Part shown: positions 56,050 through 64,000 of the stretch, piece after piece | Numbering within the stretch: the first letter of the stretch is position 1 | Layout of the letters: each line of letters opens with the position of its first letter | NCBI GenBank assembly: GCA_031841125.1 | Contig: CM063106.1 | Coordinates: 38,126,001 to 38,190,000 of the forward strand | Source: Acanthococcus lagerstroemiae | Taxonomy: Eukaryota > Arthropoda > Insecta > Hemiptera > Eriococcidae | Reading direction: 5' to 3' | DNA: 64,000 nt | The notes under the pieces: generated by a model | What the model saw: the letters and a program-made list of their open reading frames with translations, nothing else | Database searches by the model: none | Told to the model about the DNA's origin: nothing | Made by a program: the position numbers and the translations under genes

Positions 56050-57480
56050 GGTTGATCAGGCCATGTTGCGTTTGTTTATTATTGAACTTTTACTTCACAA
56101 GTCCTTTTGTAGGGCTTTATGTGTTCAAAACTTAAGCCATGTGTCGTTTTTTTACTATCGAATTTTCATTTTACAAATACTTTTTTGCTTCATTTTTCAT
56201 TCACTAGAGAGATTAATGTAATATATATTACAAAGACAAGTCTCGATTTTTCCTCACCTGTGTTCTCAGGTATTACTGAAGGAAATCTTTTTAAAAATGT
56301 CTCATCTAGAAGTAAGTATTCCCTAGCAGCTTATGGCGTGAAAATTTTTTGATAACTGTGACGTAAAACGTACTAACTTTCCGATGCGCAGAATCCCGCC
56401 AGTTACCCAAGTAACTGAAAGGAACCAAAGGTAACTGACAGGTTTCTGAGTAATCTGAGGGTAACTGGACGCTGTGAAGCATAAGGGAACCAACCAGTAA
56501 AATCTGTTTTTTGAGAACACGTGATTCGAAGTTCACGAGCCATGTAGAAACTATGTGACATAGCGTTTACGGATAAGATTTTTTCAACGTGAGTGCACAT
56601 TTTTGAATTGGGGGGCCAATTTTGAAAAATTATGCTTTTTATGCACTTACCAATAACGATACTAATATATCATTCTGCTTACAAATGTCAGTAGGTTCCC
56701 TTGCGCTTAAACAGCGTCCAACTAACGGTTGCAAATGGGTGACTTTTCCGCAGGTAACTAGGGTAACTGATTGCGCATCCGGTTGGGAGACAGATATACC
56801 AAGTTCAAAACTCACTTCATGTTGCGTTTTTCTAATATAGATCTTTCATTTTACATACATTTTTTTGCTTCATTTTTCATTTATTGAGAAGATTAAAGAG
56901 ATGTAAGTAGATGTTTCATGTTGCGTTTTTTTACTATCAAACTTTTATATTTTACAAATAATACTTTTTTTTTTATTTCATCTGACTGGGACTGGGCAAA
57001 TTGTAGAAGCGCTAGCTTCGTATCTTTTAGTGCGTTTGTTATTATACAATGATAAGGAGAACATACGTATTATAGCGGTATACCTGTGACATAAACGTAC
57101 AAACTGTTATCAAAGCCGATATCTTTAATATTTTTGAGAGCCTCTGACTGGGACTGTGCAAACTGTAGAAGCACTATAGCGTCGAATCTTTTAGTGCGTT
57201 TTTTTTTACTATCAAACTTTTATTTTACAAATACTTTTTTGCTTCATTTTTCATTTATTGAAGAGATTAAAGAGATTTAGATGATGAGTATACCGGCTAG
57301 GAATTTTCAAAGTGCGAAATTACAATCGTACTGCATACAATGATAAAGAAGAACATATATATAGCGCGACCTGTGACACAAACATACAAACTGTTATCAA
57401 AGTTGTTATCTATAATTAATGTTTTTGAAAGCCTTTGACTGGGACTGTGCAAATTATAGAAGCGCCAGCGTCGAATAGGT
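56050..57480 (+). repeat. Complex tandem repeat block
   Basis: The block CATGTTGCGTTTTT, then ACTATCRAACTTTTATTTTA, then CTTTTTTGCTTCATTTTTCA recurs near 56064, 56138, 56815, 56918 and 57200. GACTGGGACTGKGCAAA recurs at 56984, 57146 and 57437, and ACAAACTGTTATCAAAG at about 57098 and 57388. Units are of unequal length because they are interrupted. Confidence 0.75.
56381..56782. mobile_element. Fold-back element with ~100-bp arms
   Basis: Arms 56381-56491 and 56694-56782 are imperfect reverse complements. Outer parts are CCGATGCGCA / TGCGCATCCGG. Inner parts are GACGCTGTGAAGCATAAGGG and CCCTTGCGCTTAAACAGCGT. GGTAACT phrases recur within the arms. It interrupts the 56.05-57.48 kb repeat block. 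Confidence 0.8.
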
Positions 57481-57670
57481 TATAATGTAAACCATCACCA
57501 TTCGAACTTTTATCCTCTGAGGTCTATTCTGAAATATTTTATTAAAAATAATAATAGTAAGGTAAGCTACCTATTCTGATCCTAGCATCGATTGTGAGTC
57601 CCTTTTTTGAAAACGCATTTTCTCGCTAGATCGAGGCATTGGACAACCGTGAAACCTCTTCCATTCCAAG

Positions 57671-57702
57671 AACCAACATGTTTTATACTATCCATGTTGG
57701 TT
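57671..57702. repeat. Small perfect hairpin
   Basis: AACCAACATG and CATGTTGGTT, 12-base loop. Possibly chance. Confidence 0.6.
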
Positions 57703-58098
57703 TCAAGTTCATAACTCAATGTGTTTGTTGTGATGGAATTTTTTTTTTCAAAGTTGTTGTCAAAACATGCCTTATTTTTTTTCATGTGTGTGAAATATCA
57801 ATTCTGTGAAAAACGATCGATAAGTACTTTAAATTAATATTTTCTCAACGTATTATGTTGTGTAGAGGAGAGTCTAGGGATCGTTTTTCCGCTTGAGTTT
57901 TCGATTTCGGTCCATATAGATGTGTGTGCGGAAAGAATAAAGAAATTCAAAAAATGGGGGGAAAAGTTTGCAAAAATCGCGAAAAATCAAAGTGAATGAT
58001 TGGGTAATCGAATGAAAAGTGTAGTATAAGTGATACTTTAACTTATAAAACCAAATTTCACGTTTTTTCAGTTACTTTTTCTAATCAAACTTTAGCCC
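57703..58098. other. Unassigned stretch
   Basis: Nothing recognised. Confidence 0.4.
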
Positions 58099-58482
58099 GA
58101 CCCACAATTGGTGCTACCTTTTTTCAGACCCATTATTGGTACTGTGAATTTAATCGACTTTAATGTGTTTTTAAAATACTTAGAAGTCAAATAAGACGAG
58201 TCAACGTGTTTTTAAAATAAATTTGAAATGCTTCCTTAAGTAAACTACATCATTTTTCATTTAATTTATTACACTTACCAATTGTGGGTATATCAAAAAA
58301 TTTCGTATCAATTGTGGGTCGTTGCCAATTAATATGGGTCGACCCATAATTGGTATTTTCAAAAGTTGTTCGGATCGAGAAAATTCCCCCTGGAATTTTG
58401 AACAACTTAGAAGGCCTCAGTGTCATTTGCGAGGATATATTATAGTGAATTGCTGGAGAATCAGAAAATACCCATAATTGGG
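58099..58482. repeat. Seven copies of a 14-bp motif in both orientations
   Basis: GACCCAYAATTGGT-type copies lie forward at 58099, 58127, 58341 and 58470, and reversed at 58277, 58307 and 58325. The reversed and forward copies at 58325-58354 meet in the perfect palindrome ATGGGTCGACCCAT (58334-58347). Confidence 0.8.
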
Positions 58483-58621
58483 AGCAGCACTCAATCTTGG
58501 GTTTTGAGAACTTTTGGGAAAAAATTCACCAAAAATCCAAGAATGCCTAAAACTCAAAAGTAACTGTCACAAGTAGTAATAAGTTCTTTATTAAAGAAAA
58601 TTATCAAAACGTAAGTATAAG

Positions 58622-58960
58622 CCTGTTTATTTCTATATGGGAATTTACATGTAATTTCGTTTCATACTATTGCATATGTTTGGGCAAAAGTACCGCTCAG
58701 TACTTCTATTGAGAACGTGAAATGTACAGGATAATTCGATCATATCTCATTTTAGAGATAAAGAAGATTAGGCAATTCTATTTGATTTCCAAAGATTACA
58801 AAGCTTATCCATTTTAGGAAAAAACAATGTCATGTTTCATTTTCTTTATTTTTTTCCAAACGCCTGTTTTTTTTTCTGTATGGGAATCTACACGTTATTT
58901 CGTTTCATATGTACTGATGCGTATGTTTGAGCCCGTCCGAAGGACGGGTAATTCAGCTAG
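58622..58960 (+). mobile_element. Helitron 3' terminal region
   Basis: CCCGTCC GAA GGACGGG (58932-58948) is a perfect 7-bp stem with a 3-base loop. It is followed 8 bases later by CTAG (58957-58960) and host T, the canonical Helitron 3' end. The subterminal sequence GCCTGTTT...GTATGGGAATCTACACG, then TTTCGTTTCATA (about 58862-58930) also occurs once before at 58622-58682, without a hairpin. The 5' end was not found. Confidence 0.85.
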
Positions 58961-59067
58961 TAAAAATATGAAGTATACTCGTACTCTCAATTCAGGCTCA
59001 ATATTCTTGAACGTAAGTTCCTAGTACGATCGGGCTTGCATCAACCTCACCTATTTTCTCACGTAAA

Positions 59068-59445
59068 CAGGGACGTACCGAAGGGTTTTTCTGGGGAGGG
59101 GTAAAAAATTGTAAAAGTCCCAACTGACTCAACTCAGAATTCCCAAGCATCAAAGCGCAAAAAAGACAAAAAAAAACTTTTGGCTTGTTAGATTTTTCCA
59201 ACTGACTCAACTCAAAATTCCCAAGTATCAAAGCAAAAGAAGAAAAACCTTTTGCCTTGTTGGGTTTTCCCAGCTTCTAAACTCAATTCCCAAAAGTATA
59301 AAAAAATTTTTTTTTTTTTAAACTTCTTAACTTGTTGGATTTTTTCAACTCGCCTGACTGAAACGGTAAATTTTTCCACCTGCTGATTGAAAAATTCCTA
59401 CAGAGAGGGTACGTTGCCCCTGTTCCCCCTATCGGTACATCCCTG
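59068..59445. mobile_element. hAT-type element with perfect 8-bp target duplication
   Basis: The ends CAGGGACGTACCGAAGGG and CCCTATCGGTACATCCCTG are inverted repeats. Both flanks are CACGTAAA (59060-59067 and 59446-59453). The 378-bp interior is made of about three diverged tandem units of 80-110 bp (CAACTGACTCAACTCARAAT, then TCCCAAGYATCAAAGC, ending CTTGTTRGATTTTT). Confidence 0.93.
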
Positions 59446-59453
59446 CACGTAAA

Positions 59454-60250
59454 TACTTTTTAAAGAAATTCTTACCGAATTCCACAAATGCAAGATTTTA
59501 TGAATAAAACCCAACCCTCGCGACACAGCATAAAATCACCAAAGGGTGTCTCAAGTTTTAGGCGGAGGAAAAGGAAACTGGTTATAGTTCTCGTCAAGAG
59601 GAATAAAAACAGAACAGTAATCTGCATATTGGGGTGGTCCAGCATTTCGCTATTTTTCAAACGTTTTGCTGCCAGTAGCTAAATTTGTTCCTCGTGGTCT
59701 AAAAACCTGTCAGCCAAAATTTTTTTAAATCAAAAATTTTCGGGGGTCTTGCCAGGGGGAGGGGTTTATTCTCGCCGAGATCACATCGCATTGTATTTTC
59801 ACAGTACACGTCAATGTACACTCTTCCGAAATCGATGGAAAAAACTAGAAAGAAATTATGGAATTACTCACGTTTCACGAATGGTGTGAATAACAGTGCA
59901 ATTCAATCAAACTCACCTGAAACACAAAACGCACGAAATGTTTAAGTATAAAGAAAGAAGGATAATATATTTGTAACTTACAAATATAAGGATCAAAGGG
60001 CTCTAATACAAAATAATAGAGGAATAAGTGGGAGAAGCGAATATTTGAAAAGGAGTGAGACAAAGTTGTTCAATTTGCGGTAAGAAATACACATTTTTGA
60101 ACTTTGAACATTACAGACCACAGAAGCCGAATAAAAGCATAAAATGATTGTGCTTTTGGATTTCAGAAACGCTTTCATCAAATTTTTTTGGTTCAGCTCT
60201 CTATTTTTAGAACTCCATAAGGAGACAGAACCTAAAATTACAAATAATAA
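59454..60250. other. Unassigned stretch
   Basis: Nothing recognised beyond short frames. Confidence 0.4.
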
Positions 60251-60859
60251 GTGGCAGTTTTTATTAAAAAAAGAGGTAACTTTGTTGATCAATCAGTCTC
60301 AGAAAAAGCGAAAAAAGAAAAAAAAAAATTTGTTGGTCAAAAAAATCAATTTGAGATTTTAGTTGATTTATATAGGAAAAAACATCGCAATAACGAAGAA
60401 TCAAAATTTACACGCATGAGAGAGAAGAGGGAGAGAGAGAGAAAGAGAATTATGAAAGAGAATGAGAAAAGAATGCGAATGTCTGGGTTCGTTTCATTGT
60501 GGTTTTTTGGGGCTCACGAATAAATCCGATGTTCTGAACTGTTACCACGCAGAAGAGCGAAAAATTACCTTTCCAACAAGCTCTCGTCAAGGCTGGTAAC
60601 GTGATTCCGCGGCGAGTTGGGGCCGCTTGAAGGAGTTGGAGAAGAAGGTGTGTCTAACTTTAAACGCGTTTTTCCCAAAAACGTGCTTTCGCGCCTTCTC
60701 ATTACACTCATCTTTGACCGCTTGTATCTCCGGAACAAAAAACGCTACAAATCTCGCCGATAGCTCGTTGTAATGGGCATTCATTCCTCTATTACATACT
60801 GCCCGTAACTCAAAATTTGTCGGATAGACAAAGTTACCCCTTTTTATAGAAACTGCCAC
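60251..60859. mobile_element. Inverted-repeat element of ~610 bp
   Basis: 60251-60285 (GTGGCAGTTTTTATTAAAAA, then GAGGTAACTTTGT) pairs with 60828-60859 (ACAAAGTTACCCCTTTTTAT, then AGAAACTGCCAC), with an indel and a few mismatches. The interior includes a GA-rich patch (60418-60450) and no recognised protein. Confidence 0.7.
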
Positions 60860-60920
60860 ATTATGAAGAATATCAAAAATGAGATTTTTGGGTTCACCGA
60901 ATTCGTTTTGGAGGTTATTT

Positions 60921-61101
60921 GGGTTGTAACCCCTACCAATAAGGATCCGTGAGAATTAAGACAGGAAGAATAAGTTCAGAAACAAATTTAGCAACTTTAG
61001 AAACCCTATTATCGGTATACTTGAAACTATATTATATTGAATAATTTCAATGTTTTAACGTCCGTATCGTCTGTGGACCCTTACTGGTAGGGGTTACATC
61101 C
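60921..61101. repeat. Fold-back with ~27-bp arms
   Basis: GTTGTAACCCCTACCAATAA, then GGATCC (60923-60948), pairs with GGACCCTTACTGGTAGGGGT, then TACATCC (61075-61101). TTAGCAACTTTAGAAAC and TTCAGCGACTCTAGAAAC form a direct repeat around the right arm. Confidence 0.65.
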
Positions 61102-61149
61102 ATGATAATCTGAAGAACGAATTCAGCGACTCTAGAAACTTTATCAACA

Positions 61150-62590
61150 ATATAAGCAGCATCTTTATTAGCCACATCCTCACAGTTACACTTGTAATAG
61201 TTTACGTACCCGAATACATCGCCAACCGCCCAAAGTCGGGCATATATGCCTCACCGATTTTTCTCCATTTTCCCCCTATTGTAAACCTCCCTATGCCATA
61301 AGGTGCCCACTGTTCCCTCCAATTCGTCTCTCCATCTCGTCTTCGGGCGTCTTCTCCCTCTCTTTCCCTCACACGGTCTCCATATCATTGCCATTTTTTC
61401 TCATCAAAAATTTTTCCCTCGCATGATGTGTCCTGCATATTTGAATTTGGAATTTTTGATACTATACCCTGTATCTTTTATATTAGTCTGCCTTCTGATA
61501 TATTCGTTCGTTATTCTATCTTTTTTCTTGATTTTCAGAATGCTTCATGCCATTGCCCTCTGAGTAACCCTTAATCCCTCGACTTGCGATTTAGTTAACG
61601 CCCATGTTTGTGCCCCATAGCACAGCACTGGTAGCACAAACATTTCCCATATTTTTATCTTTGCCTCTACACTCATCGTCCCTTTGAAGATTCCTCTCAA
61701 AGCCCAGTACCTACTCCATGCCAACCTCTTCCTTGTTCTCAGCTTTTTTTCCATCCCTTCTTCAAACGAAACCACTTGCCCCAGATATGTGTACTCTTCC
61801 ACTTTCTCTATACGCGCTCCCTCTATATCCAGCTCCGACTTTCGTTTTTATTTTGTTCGGTTGTAATCTCCTTTTCCCACACTCCTTGAACAATTCTATC
61901 CTCATTCATTCCAACTCGTCCTTTGTTCTTCCTACTGGGTTATATATCGTCCGCGACTATTAAATTGTTTAATCTTACACCGTTAATCGATAATCCGTAA
62001 TTTTCCCAGTTCAGTGATTTGAAGATTTCTTTCCAGCAAGCAAGTGAAGAAGTTTGGTGAGAGTGGACCCCGCCCCCCCTGTTTTACTGCTCTTTTTATC
62101 TCGAATTTTGTTCCCGCTTCTTCAATTTTTGTATACGCCTTAGCCTCTAGTTCTGTAATACTCTTATTGTTTCCCTTTCACACCCTTGATCAACCATTGC
62201 CTTCCACAACCTGGTATGATCTATAGTGTCGAATGCCTTCTGGAAATCTACGAACAAGAGATGGACTTCTAAATTATATTCTTCCGATTTTTCTATTATT
62301 TGTTTCACTGTTTGCATATGGTCTGCTGTAGAAAATCCTCTTCTAAACCCAGCTTGAGAGGGGGATTGATTGCTGTCTGATTGATTATATAATCTATTTT
62401 TTTAATTCTCACGAGTATTTTACACATATTGTCCAAAAGGCTGAAAGGCCCATAGTTCTCTAATTCTACCCTGCTCCCTTTCTTATGGAGGATTATGATT
62501 TTGGATACATACCATTCTTCAGGGCTTATATCAATATACTTGACAATATTATTTGTAATTTTGAGGTTCGGTCTCCCCAACAGGGGAGCC
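61150..62590 (-). pseudogene. Long decayed RTE-like retrotransposon copy
   Basis: Minus-strand reading from 62580: SPEEWYVSKIIILHKKGSRV, ELENYGPFSLLDNMCKILVR, a damaged NPPLKLGLEEDF, LLFVDFQKAFDTIDHTRLWK, then GPLSPNFF. The catalytic box reads VADD (about 61946-61957), then YTYLGQVVSFEEGMEKKLRT, PVLCYGAQTWALTKSQVEGL, RVTQRAMA, IKKKDRITNEYIRRQTN and YAGHIMRGK. It ends near ARLWA at about 61230, with UTR to about 61150. The order matches the element at 1-1590. Many stops and shifts make it dead. Confidence 0.87.
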
Positions 62591-63013
62591 TTCCAAATGG
62601 AGGTTCAAGCAAAGAATTTCATAAATGGATTTAGCCTCTCTGAAATCAGAGTAGATACTTGTTTTCATACTATTATTTGGTTTCTGCGGTATGTAACGTT
62701 CGAATTTCAAATAAATGTACTTCTTCCTCTTACTCCAAATTCAACTAAGGCCATTGGCCTTTGCATTAATTTTTCCAAGTATCTCGGTAGGTACTCTATT
62801 CTAACACTAAATGAAAACGACTCTTTATGTCAAAGAAAATGTTTTCGACTGAACTCGAATTTTTGGAAGCTTTAAAGTAAAACTGCAGATTTTTTTATGG
62901 GGAATTGTTAAATTTGAGCCCTTCCCTCGTGAGACCCCTCTAAGTTTTTCAGTTCTAAGAAAATTGTAACTAGCTAGTTTTTAGTCCAAAATAACAAGTT
63001 CAGCTATTGGAGG
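62591..63013. other. Unassigned stretch
   Basis: A 126-codon plus frame (62495-62875) partly overlaps the antisense of the RTE copy and has no recognised domain. Confidence 0.4.
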
Positions 63014-63170
63014 CAGGGGCGGATGGATGATGCTAAAATAGTTACTGTGCATTAGCAACGGCGCGGCGCCATAGAGAGTTTTATCCACGCCCCCCCCCCT
63101 TTGATATTTTTTAACCAACCGACACCGCAGCACCACATTTGCCCGGTTTGCCATAAGCCATCCACTCCTG
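63014..63170. mobile_element. Small hAT-type element
   Basis: The ends CAGGGGCGGATGG and CCATCCACTCCTG are inverted repeats with two mismatches. They are flanked by ATTGGAGG (63006-63013) and ACTGGAGG (63171-63178), 7 of 8 matching. 157 bp, non-coding, GC-richer than its surroundings. Confidence 0.85.
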
Positions 63171-63686
63171 ACTGGAGGCAACACATTTCAAAGATAGCGA
63201 AATTTTGAATTGTCTTAATACATACATGACATATTCTTAGGATCGAGAGTTATGTCTCCGAAATCCGCATAGCGAATTTGATAGCAAATTTCAATTAGAA
63301 ATATTTTAGAGACAAGTAATTTATGGTACATTAAAAAAATAACAGAAACTTACATAACTATTGACTGTCTACCCTCAAATACTGAAGCGGGCAATATGAA
63401 TTTAAGAATTCGTATCATCAAATTTAAAATAACTTGAATTTTTTGACTTTGATAGCCCCTTCAATACATAAAATCGGCAGCAAACAGTGATTACAGTTTC
63501 TAAGCTATCCACAGTTATCTTCGATAAAATGATATTTTTCGCACAGTAAGATTTCTCTTTTAAATTTGAGAATTTCAGGAAAAAGTGATGAAAATTTTCA
63601 GATTTCGGAATTAAATTTTGTTCTTTGCAATTTCTCGTACACAAGAACGGGACTTCAAATATATGTTACGCCGAATTCATCAAATT
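63171..63686. other. Unassigned stretch
   Basis: CATAAAATCGGCAGCAAACA near 63467 resembles half of the palindrome unit downstream. No gene recognised. Confidence 0.4.
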
Positions 63687-63831
63687 GTCGATTTCATAAA
63701 ATCGGCAGATATTTTGCTGATTTTATAAAATCAGTAACGCAAGAGCAGTTGTTGCTGAATTTATAAAATCAGCAGAAATGTTTGCTGAATTTATAAAATA
63801 GGCGAGTGTCTGCCGATTTTACAAAATCGGT
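63687..63831. repeat. Array of five 20-bp palindromes
   Basis: Units at 63687-63706, 63716-63735, 63754-63773, 63784-63803 and 63812-63831 are variants of GCYGATTTTATAAAATCRGC, each nearly its own reverse complement. The spacers are 8-18 bases. Paired changes (CCGA with TCGG, CTGA with TCAG) keep the symmetry in several units. Confidence 0.9.
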
Positions 63832-64000
63832 AGTAAGTGATTGTTGCTCATGAGTGTACCTGACGAATGAGGTCAGAATTTTCACGTGTTTACGAAAAAG
63901 CAAAATTTGTGATAAGATAAAATGAAGGCGAGTTCTATTCGTAATTTGAATAATGCCATTAACTTGTTAAATCATGCCTTCTTTACTGATAAAGTGAGAC
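63832..64000. other. Unassigned right edge
   Basis: Nothing recognised. Confidence 0.4.

Noticed and set aside
62495..62875. 126-codon plus frame
   Set aside because: Overlaps the antisense of an RTE copy at its left and shows no domain.
63687..63831. CRISPR array
   Set aside because: Repeats are palindromic and variable with 8-18 base spacers and the context is eukaryotic; no cas genes.

Overview
The window reads as intergenic, repeat-dense DNA from a eukaryote, most probably an arthropod. It is AT-rich with many homopolymer runs. It contains remnants of several transposon classes typical of insect genomes: non-LTR retrotransposons, hAT and pogo/Tigger DNA transposons, Helitrons and many small non-autonomous inverted-repeat elements. 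A large hemipteran-type genome would fit, but the species cannot be fixed from this sequence. I found no intact host gene, no tRNA or rRNA gene, and no prokaryotic feature. The longest open frame (245 codons) belongs to a damaged retrotransposon.

Layout. 0-1.7 kb: the 3' two thirds of an RTE-like non-LTR retrotransposon with a (TAC)n tail. 2.6-4.4 kb: dispersed repeats, one related to the inside of the Helitron at 24.5 kb. 6.8-7.5 kb: a 701-bp element with perfect 32-bp inverted ends and a second fold-back inside it. 10.4-14.65 kb: two inverted units, then a tandem array of about nine units, of a diverged satellite of about 138 bp, with a small hAT-type element and a LINE fragment between. 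16.2-17.8 kb: GC-richer DNA without a recognisable gene. 18.1-22.5 kb: two decayed RTE copies on the minus strand flanking a 696-bp hAT-like element with a perfect 8-bp target duplication. 24.4-26.7 kb: a nested structure, a Helitron carrying a LINE fragment inserted into a small hAT-type element. 27.2-28.4 kb: a small hAT-type element and a broken hAT transposase C-terminus. 30.5-33.4 kb: fold-back elements. 36.3-36.8 kb: a two-unit tandem repeat. 37.8-38.75 kb: the 3' end of a Jockey/CR1-like LINE with a conserved-looking 3' hairpin. 39.65-40.16 kb: an RTE fragment. 43.8-45.5 kb: very AT-rich DNA around an inverted-repeat element. 46.6-48.3 kb: an inverted-repeat element, a 19-bp-arm hairpin and a pogo/Tigger derivative that keeps part of its DNA-binding domain. 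49.6-51.4 kb: a decayed I/LOA/R1-like LINE with an RNase H segment. 52.2-53.4 kb: a hAT-like element with a perfect 8-bp duplication inside a short-period repeat. 56.0-59.45 kb: tandem and fold-back repeats, a Helitron 3' end and a hAT-type element with a perfect 8-bp duplication. 60.2-62.6 kb: two fold-backs and a long decayed RTE copy. 63.0-63.83 kb: a small hAT-type element and five spaced 20-bp palindromes.

No genes here work together as a pathway. What the window records is an insertion history, with several cases where the order of events can be read from target duplications and nesting. The least explained structures are the 20-bp palindrome array at 63.7 kb, the clustered inverted 14-bp motif at 58.1-58.5 kb, the 138-bp satellite and the perfect hairpin at 47.24 kb. 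All calls come from reading the sequence; family names rest on remembered motifs, not on searches.
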